From NCBI GenBank assembly GCA_905221605.1, contig CAJNDS010002284.1:1-64000 (forward strand): a DNA stretch of 64,000 nucleotides. Direction: 5' to 3'. Within the stretch, counting starts at the first letter, position 1. Each line of letters begins with the position of its first letter. The notes beneath the pieces are model-generated. The model was not told the origin of the DNA. It searched no databases and was given only the letters and a program-made list of their open reading frames with translations. This document shows positions 54,147 through 64,000 of this stretch, piece by piece. The translations under genes were made by a program, and so were the position numbers. This DNA comes from Symbiodinium natans. Taxonomy: Eukaryota > Sar > Dinophyceae > Suessiales > Symbiodiniaceae.

Positions 54147-57100
54147 TTAGGGGGAGTCGGAGGTCGCCCTTCTCAACAGAGCTGGCTCCTCCTGTAGGCT
54201 GGTCACCAAAGACTGCACTGAGCGGGCTGCCAGAAGCGGTGCCACCACGTCGCCCTTGTTGACCTCCCCCCGCAGCTTCAGCAGGCCCTGAACGAGCTCC
54301 TGGATGTGGAGCGTGCCTTGCGCGCGAAGGGTGCTTCAAAAAAAGACCTCCCGGGCTACCTCCAGAGCACCTTCAAGAGCACCAGGAAACATCCTCCAAA
54401 CCCGAAGTAAACCCTGGACCCATGTGTGCCCCAGGTGTCCCCAAGGTGTTCTTTGAGGTGGACCCCCCCTCCCCCCCTCCCCCGGTCCCAGTTGACAGCC
54501 CAAGGGGCCACTGCCATCAGAGTCAATGACCTCGAAGAGCTGCGCCCGGTTGGGCGGGAGGTCAAGCTCGTCCATCAGGGCCTTTTGCAACAATACCAGA
54601 ATTTAGGGTTTGGGGCTTTTGGGGGGTGTTTAGCGTACTTAGGTGAAGTTCAGGCCTGTGCAGGCTGATGGGGTTTCAGGGGGAGCTAATGGCTGTTGTT
54701 TGTTGGGGTCCTGTTCTCTGTTTGTGTGTGTGTGTGTGTGTGTGCACTCCTATTTCACCAAGGACTCGACGTGTGAGCATGGGGGATTGGCTTGAGAATG
54801 CTCGCGCAAGTTTCTGCAACCAACATTTAAATAAGGAACCACACCTACGCCCACCAATAAAAGCAACATAAACGCTATGCCATTCGGGTTCAGTTTTGGG
54901 CAGTTGATGGCTCAAAGATGGCGCCTGTGAATACTGTATGTGAAGACATTGCAAACAACAACTTCGTGATGCACAATGTATTAAAAAATCCTACCCGACA
55001 ACTTCCTCGAACAAGGTTGCGAACCGTGTCAGTTCGGCTGAGGAAATACTCTGAGTCAAAGGGCCTGTCGCATCGGTCCTTTGGACTCCCAATGACTGCT
55101 TCGAGGACTGCTGCGATGTTTTCTTCTGCTGCTTACCCAATCGAAACTTCTGAGACTCAAGGGGTGCGCACCTGTGAGCTTCTCTCTTGCGCTTGTGTGC
55201 CTGTTGGGGGGGGGGTTCAGGTTTTTCGACTCCCATCGCCTGCACGGCAGGATCCTGAATGACGAGGAAAAAGAGCTCCTTGGTGATCGCCACGTCGTCG
55301 TGAATCTCATCATCGGTAAAGAGAACCGCCGAATCAGTGATCGTCAGTCGCGTGAGGTCAGCTACGTGGTCCTCCATGACGTGAAAGACCTGAGAGTTGT
55401 GCTTTATAAGGCCCTTGACAAACCTATGAATAGGTTCGCTAAAATAAGGGAAGCTAAGGGAAGTCTTATTCTCCCAAAGCAGAGCCCAGAGGCATGATAG
55501 GCAGCAGCAAACTTCTTCAGCAGCTCTCGGGTGGCGCGAGCAATTCGGATGGACTCCCGGTTGTACTGCTCAGCAGTGACCGCGTCGTTCTCTTTGGCGG
55601 CCTTCATCGTGATGTCCACGTACACGGCCAGAATCACCTTGGGGAGTGAAAGAAGAAAAGAAGAAGTCGCCAGATGCTCATGTTTTAGTGTGTTTTTGTG
55701 TCTGCTGTTATCGCACCCGGCAGAGTTAGGCTGCCCGTCCAACCTTCCCCCGGAAACGGGGCAACAGCCAAGCCTAAGCCGTGCCTCAAGCAACGAATTT
55801 GAGCCGACACGGAGTGCAAACGGCTTCAGGCATCAAGGGAACAGCCAGTGACGAAGAAAGGTACCAAAGGAAACAAAGAAACATGAGCACCGCTATGGAT
55901 GCCACCAAAGGCCGGGAAACCAAAGGGTCTTGAAAGGTTTCATTCTTAGGGGAGCTCTCAGGGTGTTCATGTGCCAAGCAGAGGGGCATTGAAGATCCCC
56001 ATGGCCACCAGCATGTAGCTGGCCACGTACCCCATCACAAAACTGACCCCGAACTCTTCGGCCAGGACCAGCATGATCGGCTCCCCGGTCATCGTGTTGC
56101 AATCCCCGATGAAGCAGCGAAAGGCCGTAAACATGGACACCGGGATGTTGTAGAAGAGCTCAGACATGCCCAAGTCTTCCATTCGGTGGTCCTTGCCTAT
56201 GGTAAAGGAGGCGAAGCCTGCGATGAGGTACAAGACTGCGAAGAGGAGGCAGAAGGCTAAGGCCAGGGTCCAGATGCCCGCGACGAGGCCTCGGACCATG
56301 AGCCGCAAGTCCGACATGATCCTGAGCCGGAAGACGCGCACGACCCGGGCCAGCCTCACGAGGCGAAAGCAGCGCAGCATCAGGGTCCCTGCGATGTCGG
56401 GGGGGTCGGTGGCGGCCAGCTGCCAGGTCACGTCCGCGATGCCGATGGAGGTCACGACGGTGTCGAACCTCAGAGAGAGAACAGCTGCAGAAAAGAGAGG
56501 GCCCCAAAAAGAAAAAGAGCAGCCGAAGCAACAAAAAGCAACAGTAGTTGGGCAAAGAATGAGAACCTGCGATCCCGAGGAGCCAATTCCATGTTTTCTC
56601 GACCCCGCACCAGTAGTCGCGGCAGCCGAGAATCATCAGGCGGGTCAGATTTTCGAGCGCGAGCAGGGCCCTTGGCTTCAATGCTTCGGGCTCGGGTGTT
56701 CGGGCCTTTAGGACTGAGGTTTTGCCGGCTCAGGGGAGCTGTGTGCTCTGCAGTAACCGAACCACAAGAGTCTCCAGGTGCTCTGGTGCTTGAAAAGAAG
56801 GTTTAACCCAGCGGCACGAAGCCCAGCTCCACGTAGATCCAATGGGGCCAGCTTTCGAACTTCGGATCCGTTTGGATTCCGATTGAGATTCCGTTTGCCA
56901 CAATGATCAAGGCGATCAGTGGCTCCAAATCTTGGATGCGCAGTACGCTTGGCTACTTCAATGGCAAGCACAGGTCTCGGTTTCAATTCAAGAGTCCCCA
57001 AGAACACGGAAACAGAAACAGAGCGAAGAAACAGAGGAGGAAGTGAATGGGCTCCGAGGGGACTGCCAGGTCGTTCATTCGAACGAAAGTTAGCTCGGCC

Positions 57101-58539
57101 ACGAGGCGATTGGTGTCGCCAGCCAGCCTTGGACTTTCAAGGGCTATGTGTAAGGAAAGCTGACATAGCTACTATAGTATAGCACCCGAGATTTTAGTAG
57201 GGATTCCTCCGAAGCAAAGAGAGCAAAAGATGGGAGCAGCTTCGGCGAAGCGACAGGATCTCCTTCACGGCCCGGAATTTCTTCAGCAGCTTTGGGCCGA
57301 AGATCTTCTTGTGCCTCATAGAGAACTTGCTGTGCAAATTTGCCGTGCTACCGAAAGACTTATTAGAAACCACTAATTCTCTTTTTTTCGACGGTTAGTT
57401 GCTGTGATTCTTGTTTCAATTCAACTTCTCTTGGAGTCGAGACATTTTTTTTTCGGAGTCTCCTGCGTTTCTCAAGGTTTTTGAAGGCGTGTACAGAGTG
57501 GGCTCACATGACTGAAGCCTTCCTTATGTATTAATCTGACTCATGTTGGAGTCTTAGGCCCCCCCCCCCCCCCCCCAAGAAAAAATGAAAAAGATTTGTC
57601 AAGCTGCATGGGCCCTTCGTGCGCGAGGAAGACGTCCATGAGGGCCTCCAGAGGCACCACGTTGAAGTTCACGAGGTTGCTGGTGTCCACGTGGATGTCG
57701 GGGTTCGAGGGGTCTTTGTAGATGCTGAAGGTCGACTTCTCCCGGTGGAAGCTGATCGTGGACTTCTGGTTCCGGAGGCTCGCCTGCGTTCCGCTGGGCC
57801 ACTGCCAGACGGGCTTGGCGGCCGCGGGGTCGAAACCCCGGAGGCCGAAGAGGTCGAAGGGGTCCAGGGTGCTTTGGATGGTGCTTTGGATGGTGCCAGC
57901 GCTCCATGTCAGCTCCTCCTCTTCCTCAAAGCTCAGGTCGACGAAGGTCGCCAGATGGTTGACCAGGTCGTTGATCTCCTGCTCCGTATATCGTGTGAGC
58001 CCAAGTGCAGATAGGGAGTCATGGAGGGATTTTCCGGAGACCAAGCGGTTCTTCGTTATCACGCCCAGCCGCACGCGGAGCCGGTGCCTGATCATCTGCT
58101 GCTCGCTTTGGGACAGGTCCCGCAGATCCGACTGCAAGAGTGCCGAAGAATCCCCGTGGCTGATGGCATCCTCCTTGTCCTCCTCGCCTATGTCGAAGTC
58201 CGATAACTCTGTCAAGGAGGCCTCTGGGAAGACAGGGGTCTCGCCCTTTTCGATCTCTATCCGAGTCTGCTCGCCAAAGCGAACGCTTGGAGCTTCTGAC
58301 TGGGCAGGGGACTCACTCCGAGGTGACTGAACTGGAGCCACCTCCGGTCCTTTCGCGTCTTTCGAGTGGCTCCTGGGTCTTTGAGGAGCTCTACTGGGAA
58401 GAGAAACTGCCTGAAGCTCGCTCTCCAAGTTCAGGAGTCGGTTCGCGTCATGCTTCGCGTCGTAGGCAGAAGCCAGGTGCTTGCGCAAGACTTGCAAGGA
58501 AGAGTCCAAGAAATGTAGGAAGGCATCTCTGTCTTCCAT
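54147..58539 (-). CDS. Voltage-gated cation channel, one 6-TM repeat, C-terminal EF-hand
   Basis: Nine exons by my model: 58539-57614, 57329-57241, 56930-56816, 56670-56575, 56468-55988, 55637-55509, 55389-55240, 54581-54509 and 54316-54147; about 742 residues, all phases consistent. The N-terminal 340 residues are cytosolic, acidic and Ser-rich. S1 is LIALIIVANGISIG and S2 is LLALENLTRLMIL. S4 has six Arg at three-residue spacing (RCFRLVRLARVVRVFR). The pore loop is FTAFRCFIGDCNT and S6 is FVMGYVASYMLVAM. After S6 come amphipathic helices and a canonical EF-hand loop, DSDGSGTLHIQE, followed by VQGLLKLRGE. A plasma-membrane, depolarisation-gated, Ca-modulated channel is likely. The ion selectivity cannot be read; the filter Asp lies between two Cys. 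Seven donors are GC, one GA, none GT. Confidence 0.88.
54724..54746. repeat. TG microsatellite
   Basis: A (TG)n run of about 11 units in the intron between the EF-hand exon and the exon upstream of it. Confidence 0.95.
57559..57577. repeat. Poly-C tract
   Basis: About 18 C in a row in the first intron of the channel gene (poly-G on the coding strand). Similar runs occur at 59005-59018 (G), 60744-60770 (C) and 61780-61808 (C-rich). Confidence 0.9.
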
Positions 58540-59370
58540 AGTCGGAGAAGCGCTCTTCAGATCTGTCTTGGTCTTTGTTTTTTGGAAGGGCAGATGCCTA
58601 CTCGTTGTCTACAATGCATGTTGATATGTCAGAATAGAAGAACTATTCAATAGTAATTCCTGGGACAGGGTGGTTGGGAGCATCGGGAGGTCATGTGAGT
58701 CATGTGAGTCGACGCATGGGCCTGGAGCCCACAGCGCTTGGACAAGCCACGCGGCACTCCTTAATGGATATTTCCCAAATGGGGGAACCTTTTTTATCCC
58801 AGAATCCCATAAATCCCCTAAAGAGACCCCCAAAAGGGCACCGCCTTCGGAAACCCCCAACTCCAAAGAGTCCTGCGCTCGCCTTTTTCTCCGTCACCCC
58901 TCACTCTCCCAACTTGAGAGACCGGCACTGAGGTGTGGAGGCAGCCTCGGCGACGGGGGACTGCTTCGGAGACCTCGGAGCTTGTCATATCTTTCGGGAA
59001 AAGGGGGGGGGGGGGGGCTCTTCAGGTTGTTTTGGGGACGTTGCTTGGAAGTTCTTTGTGGGTTTGGGGGGTTTAATAGGGAGTTGAGCATGCATGGGCG
59101 GGATTTTGCAGTCCTTCACGGCTACTGTTGAACTGGACGTTGATATCTTAAGCCATGCCCTAGCCGCAAGAGTATCGACCACGAATCCAGTATGCTGCAT
59201 GCCCCCAATGCCCTTTGTCTCCCCGGCGCAGCCTTTCGACAGCTTAAGAAGCTGAATTCCAGTGGCAATGCATCGTTCTTCTGCGCGCGCCGCCGAACAG
59301 CAGCGACTTACGGCTTGCCCGCCTTGCCACCGCCGGAACAACATTTCTGGAAGCAGAGCCCGTCGGGCTA
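58540..59370. other. Intergenic, channel to sulfotransferase
   Basis: A spacer between two same-strand genes. It holds the direct duplication GTCATGTGA twice (58690-58707) and a poly-G run at about 59005-59018. No exon and no clear promoter element was seen; a pyrimidine-rich acceptor in front of the channel ATG is not obvious. Confidence 0.5.
58690..58707. repeat. 9-bp tandem duplication
   Basis: GTCATGTGA twice, followed by GTC. Confidence 0.92.
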
Positions 59371-62300
59371 CTAGCACGCCACGGGCTGTCCGTTCTCGTT
59401 TGGACAGTAAGTCGTGTTCACCTTGTCAATCCAATCGCAGCGGGTGGTTCTCACATGCACGCTCTTGCCCCAGATCCGCAGAAGCTGCTCCTGCATCACG
59501 TACTCATGCTCAAGGAGCTCCTTCAAGGCACCTGGGTGTAGGTGGGATGGGAGGGAAATGGATGGGGGGGAGGCTTCTCAACTCATTTAAGGTCATCGAG
59601 ATTCATCGGGTTTAAGGCGCCGGCTCGAACTCCAAACCTTCAACCTCTTGCGGGGGGGAAGCTTAGCTTGGTAGCAAGCTACCGTTTTGATGGACTTCCC
59701 AAACCCCCCAAACCTCAACAAAACAGGTCCTTCCTTTTCATGTCCCAAAGGCTCACCAGCGAGGCATTCGAGCAGAGGTCCGTCCGGTGCCCGCCCACCG
59801 AGTTGTAGCGCCTGCTGGGCCGGGAAGGGGGAGGGAAGGGGGAGGTGCTTCCCCAGAAGCCTTCTCTAAGAGCCCTCGATCTTCAGGGGGTTCCAACAAA
59901 GGGCCAAAAGCGAGCCTGAGATACCCTAAGCCCTAACCCTAAACCCTAAACGCCCCTAAGACCTCTTCAAAGGGTTTTCTAAAAGCCTTGGCCTGAAGTT
60001 CGCGTCCTCCGGGAAGGGCGGGAGCCCGAGAAATCCCACGAGGCTGTCGAAGGTGCTGCGTGGCATGTCACGGAGCTCATCTTGGTGCCTTTTTTGTCAG
60101 TCAGAATTAGTTAGGATTTAAGGTGTAGGGTTTGGGTTTGAAGGGTTTGTGTGCATTTTGTGTCGTAGGGGAGGGGGATGGCTGATGTGAAACGTGTGCT
60201 CGACCCCGGCGGCAATTCTGCTCTTTCTGGCACAGCGTGTTGGTCCTTACAGCCCCTGGCAAATTTTAAGACCAACTCTGCCCAAACAAATCATTCCAAA
60301 TCCCCCCGCCCCCCCCGTTCTTCTGAGGGTGGCGCGAAAGTACAAGGACCAGTCCCAAATGCTGTGGTGAAAGGGTCAGAGCACGGCCAGAGCAAATGGC
60401 CCGCACGGCACACCCTAGGCCCTAGACCTGAAAAGAGTTCTGCTGCAGTCCTGCTTCCTTCTCGCCTTCCCCCCCTCCTCCCCTCCCCTTTCCTTCAGCA
60501 ATTCTCCGAAGCACCTGCGGCGAGTCTACAAACTGCCCGCCAGGGCACAAGAAGAAGATCCGCCCCGAAAAGCGCTGCGCAAGGGTGGCCAGGTGCGGGG
60601 CCATCGAGATCATCTGCCAGTAGCCCTTCCTCTTTTGACGTCTCTGGGGGCCGCTTCGCTCCACAAAGTGTGCAGGGGATTGCCACCCTTACTTCCCTTT
60701 GGCCCTTAGAGGTTCGTTCGTTGAAGTGTCAACCCTCAGAACGCCCCCCCCCCCCCCCCCCCCCCCCCCGCTGCCCCCATGGCAACATCCAATCCCAACG
60801 TCCAAAAAGTCCAAGCAACAGCTTGCCGTACCTCTCGGTCACGATCGCCGAAGTGCTTCGGTAGCCTTGGGCCCGCGAAAAGGGGGGGGCCTCCCCCAAC
60901 CCCCGACCAAAAAAAGGCACCAACAAAGCGCCTAAACTGCGAACATCACTGAACAGGGGAAACCCAGGAGCAGACCTCCGTGCCATCGCGGTCGGCGTGG
61001 GCCATGAAGCGCTTCTGAGCTGCACGGAGGTCGTCGTGGCAGTAGTGCCGCAACATGAACAGCCTAGGGTTGAGGCTGCTTCGGGGTGAGCTCCCTTTTG
61101 GGTTGATGGGGGGGTAATTATGGGGTTTATGGGGGTTTACAGGATTTACACGGTTTATGGGCCTTAGGGCCGTACGTGGATCGGTTGGGATTTGGGACGG
61201 GCCTACTTGCTGGTTCCGAGGCACTTCTCGAAACGCCCCACCGGATCGCAGAGCACCACGATCAGCTTCCTGACGCAAAGCTGCCCATGTCTACGCCCTG
61301 TTCTGAACCTGCTGGGAACCCGGCTTCATGTTGGGAAGTGTTAAGGGGAACCCACAGGGTTTGGGGAGCAACGGCTGCTTTGCATGGTGCAGTTGACGCC
61401 GAGCTTCAAGCGTGGCATGGCGGCCATCTTGTCCCGAGCCAGGGCACTGGGAAACAGCAGGGGGTTGGCCATGCCCACCTGAGACCCCTCACAAGGCCAA
61501 ACCTTCAGAAAACAACGAAGTGACGCAGCACTTTGTGTTTTTTTTTAGGAAGCCCCCCCCCACCCACCAAAAACCGCCGAATTCTCAGGCCATCCTCATG
61601 GTGCCTCCAACCCTTCAAAAGTTGTTTATGAACCCCCAAAGAAACACACCAACCCTCAAAAAAGCTCCCGTGGCCAGGGGAGGCGCCCGTCGGGGTTCGT
61701 GACCGGTGCGTTTCCACTTGGCGGCCTTGGCCGCGTGCCACTCCGCGTTGTGCCTTCCAAGACTCTTGACAAGGGGTGCTCCCCCCCCCCCCCCCAATCC
61801 CCCCCCCCGCCCCCCATTTGTTGTTCTTGTTTGCTTTTGCTGTTTTGGGGATACCCCTGTTGTTTTTTTGGCATTCTTTCCCCACCCTTTTTGGGTTGAC
61901 AGCGAAGACAAAGGAAAATTAAGCTGCCAATTGGGGTGTATCTCACCCCAAAGAAAAGGTGCTGATCGACCTGCGCCCGGGTCGGCAGCAGCCGCCGGGC
62001 GGCCGTGTGGCTCAGGAGCAGGTCCTCCCTGTCGCTCTTGAAGACGATGTCCGGATGCATCTCCAGATTCTTTCGCAAGGAGGTGGTGCCGCAGCGATCA
62101 ACCCCCACAATGGCGAAATCGATGTCAAAGGCATCCCAACGCAGAACCTCGTCGCCGTCCACGACGTCGCGGAAAGTCGCGTTTCCCAGCATCCGTTCTG
62201 GCCTGGCTCCCATGAAGACGCGCGTGAACTCGGGATAGATGGTGCGGATGACCTGATCCGCGTCGCAAACAGCCGGAGTGCAAACGCTGAGTCGCAGATT

Positions 62301-62720
62301 TTCTGGCAGACTCTCACGCGCGTAGATCGCCGAAATGCGGAACGCGGAGGCAAGGCGCTGAACAAGAGAGGACTTGGCGCTGCCCCTTGCCAGGTCGTAG
62401 AGCTTCCGAAGATCAAGGACCAGGTCCCAGTAGCGACCTCCCTGGATGGAGCAACCCGTGATCGCCTCTTCTGCTTCCGCGAAGAGCAAGCCGACCCAAG
62501 CCTCCTCATATTGCGAGACTTTGTCTGCATCGATGCCGCGACTCCTCAGGAGTTGCTTCCAGTGCCAGTCTGGGCGATGCGAAATGGGCGTGTAGAGGAG
62601 AGGGTTCAGGGAGATGGCTTTAAAGCCCCTCTTCCCCTGCTCGTATTCGACCGAGCACGTCTCATCGGCTGCCACCCGCAGTGCCGGCACGGCGCACAGC
62701 GCAAGGAAGGCGCCATACAT
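59371..62720 (-). CDS. Lumenal/secreted PAPS-dependent sulfotransferase
   Basis: Nine exons by my model: 62720-61947, 61764-61687, 61478-61408, 61269-61207, 61063-60964, 60625-60493, 60080-59993, 59811-59757 and 59520-59371 (TAG); about 503 residues, all phases consistent. It starts with a cleavable signal peptide (MYGAFLALCAVPALRVAA), so it should act in the Golgi or outside the cell. A 190-residue N-terminal region with several Cys precedes the sulfotransferase fold. The 5'-phosphosulfate loop is VGVDRCGTTSL (the usual Lys is Arg). The 3'-phosphate site LIVVLCDPVGRFEK has Cys where Arg, and Lys where Ser, is usual. Later come GRIFFLCPG, FDSLVGFLGL and a Cys-containing C-terminus. It would transfer sulfate to a glycan or protein, or be a weakened paralogue. 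Donors are four GT, two GC and two GA. Confidence 0.87.
59923..59960. repeat. Telomere-like motif cluster in an intron
   Basis: CCCTAAG, CCCTAACCCTAAACCCTAAA and CCCCTAAG words lie in the sulfotransferase intron between exons 7 and 8. This is TTTAGGG in the transcribed direction. Confidence 0.8.
60744..60770. repeat. Poly-C tract
   Basis: About 24 C in a row, in the sulfotransferase intron between exons 5 and 6. Confidence 0.95.
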
Positions 62721-62950
62721 TCGGAGGCTCCGTGAGCGGCATAGGGGGGATTTCCCAGAGGGGGTTTAGGGCTTCGGGTTCGGTTTCTTTGGCGTCATAC
62801 TTGGGGCACCCCTAGTTTGGGAAATAACATGCCAGGCAGGTGAAGTGATGCCATGTCAACTGCCCAAGCATGGGATGGCAAGAGCACATGCAGCAGCCGG
62901 GGTAGGCTTACGGCTTAACGACTCAAGGTGCTTAGGATGCAGGTTAGGGT
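62721..62950. other. Short intergenic gap with telomere-like words
   Basis: An in-frame TAA lies upstream of the sulfotransferase ATG, so that Met is a reasonable start. GGGGTTTAGGG occurs at about 62760 and TTAGGGTTTAGGGTTTAGGG at 62944-62963, overlapping the stop of the next gene. Confidence 0.6.
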
Positions 62951-62964
62951 TTAGGGTTTAGGGT
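62942..62964. repeat. Interstitial TTTAGGG telomere-type repeat, 3 units
   Basis: TTAGGG, TTTAGGG, TTTAGGG in perfect phase. It is oriented opposite to the cluster at 59.9 kb. Confidence 0.9.
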
Positions 62965-63984
62965 ACTTAATGCCAAATAGCTGCTTAGCTTTTATTCGAT
63001 TATACAGGCTCACTTCGGCTTCGCGGCGATCGGAGACGAAAAGTCGCAACTCTCGGCCATCACACAACAAGGCGCACCTCCCCCCAAGCTCTCCCAAGAC
63101 AGGCTTTAGGAAAAGGGGTTTCCTGGAGCAATTGAAGCCTGAATTCCTTTGGCACGAGAACCAAGAAAGTCCGGGAGCCCTGCGGCGCTCGGCCGGGCCT
63201 GAGCATGGCCTGGCCCAGTCGGGGAGAGCATCCCCCCCAAAGAAACAGGTGCTGAGAAAAAATCGAGACGAAGAAAATCTCAAAAAAGGGAGCATTCCCC
63301 CCCAAAAAAAGAAGGACAGTTTCGAGAAAACATCTCAAAAAAGGGAGGGAGGGGGGCGGACCCAAGCGAGGCCTGAAAGGCTACGTGAAACCCGAGAGGA
63401 GTTGTTCGGATAAAAGTCCTCGAAGCCTGAAGCACCTCAAGGCTATACAAGGAACAACCGGCGGGCCAAACTGCGACCAAAGTGTTGCAGCTGCACGTGC
63501 TGCCACACTGAGCACCAGCCCTTTTCTCCGTGGCAAGCGTCCTCGACCTGGCGCGTGCTGCCCCCTCGGCTGCACCGGGCTAACCCGAGCTTTGGGTGAG
63601 GCATCGGGGGGCGCAGAAAGCCCTGAAGCCCTGAACTCCCTTAACTTCCTAAACGAGGCTAAGTCCCTCTAAAGGCTAAGGGCTGTCGGACCCCCAAAAA
63701 AGGACTGTGGGCTCAGGAGGCTGCAAGGTCCAGGAGCGCCGAGGTGTCCAAATGTCCGACGTACCTTCTCAGGTCTCAAGGCTCATTGGGATACTAACTT
63801 TAGGGTACTATAATCCCTATTTTAAGGACTGCTAGTATGGGGGGGAACCGGCGCGAACAGAGGGACGACCAGGGCAAGCACACATCGAGTCTCCCCCAAA
63901 TTGTATTTGAAGCAGCAAGCTGCAATGAAGCTCTCTCAATCCCAATCCCCACCTGCGGATGACCCGGTCCAGGTAGAAGAGCAC
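62951..63984 (-). CDS. 3' end of an unidentified gene (partial)
   Basis: Three exons that join in phase: 63984-63953 (32 bases, VLFYLDRVIR, acceptor AG-G, donor GTGGGG), 63557-63492 (TRQVEDACHGEKGW, then CSVWQHV), and about 63079 down to the TAA at 62951 (CALLCDGRELRLFV, SDRREAEVSLYNRI and KQLFGIKYPKP). The gene begins beyond the right edge. The peptide is protein-like with paired Cys, but I recognise no family. The last exon could instead end at a GTGAGC donor at about 63015. The tract before the first acceptor is purine-rich (GA repeats), which is odd for an acceptor. The stop codon falls in a telomere-like repeat. Confidence 0.4.
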
Positions 63985-64000
63985 CTTCTCTCTCTCTCTT

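Noticed and set aside
57020-57130. A possible extra channel exon (DTNRLVAELTFVRM frame)
   Set aside because: The exons at 57241-57329 and 56816-56930 already join in phase without it; including it breaks the phase.
1-64000. Search for tRNA, rRNA, CRISPR arrays and bacterial-style operons
   Set aside because: No cloverleaf boxes, rRNA core motifs, regularly spaced identical repeats with unique spacers, or Shine-Dalgarno-led gene runs were seen.

Overview
The window looks like nuclear DNA of a dinoflagellate, most likely a Symbiodiniaceae-type alga. I infer this from three things. Genes can only be assembled with GC, GA and GT splice donors and acceptors that are nearly always AG followed by G. 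TTTAGGG-type telomere-like motifs lie scattered inside introns and spacers. The gene families (EF-hand voltage-gated channel, lumenal sulfotransferase, LINE) also fit. No rRNA, tRNA, CRISPR array or bacterial-style operon was recognised.

Layout. 1-31.8 kb is gene-poor and repeat-rich: a degenerate two-copy repeat (0.64-1.04 kb), a 367-bp tandem array (1.33-2.97 kb), many very short tandem duplications and one possible first exon at 7.4 kb. 31.8-42.1 kb holds a large, apparently intact non-LTR retrotransposon on the + strand. It has a coiled-coil ORF1, then a very long ORF2 carrying an 84-bp minisatellite, RNase H, APE-type endonuclease, reverse transcriptase and C2H2 zinc fingers in that order. 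42.1-51.4 kb is again mostly spacer, with a broken methyltransferase-like coding segment at 46 kb.

51.4-64 kb is a gene cluster entirely on the minus strand. From low to high coordinate it holds a D-2-hydroxyacid dehydrogenase-family gene (3 exons, catalytic residues apparently lost), a single-repeat voltage-gated cation channel with a C-terminal EF-hand (9 exons), a signal-peptide-bearing sulfotransferase (9 exons) and the 3' end of an unidentified gene running off the window. One-directional tandem arrangement is usual for dinoflagellates. The genes show no shared pathway.

Exon models were built by hand from reading-frame continuity, codon phase and family similarity. Individual junctions can be wrong by a few codons. 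Across 18 inferred introns I count 11 GC, 4 GT and 3 GA donors. A second window-wide pattern is a strong preference for a 9-bp period in short tandem duplications: 24 loci with unrelated units.
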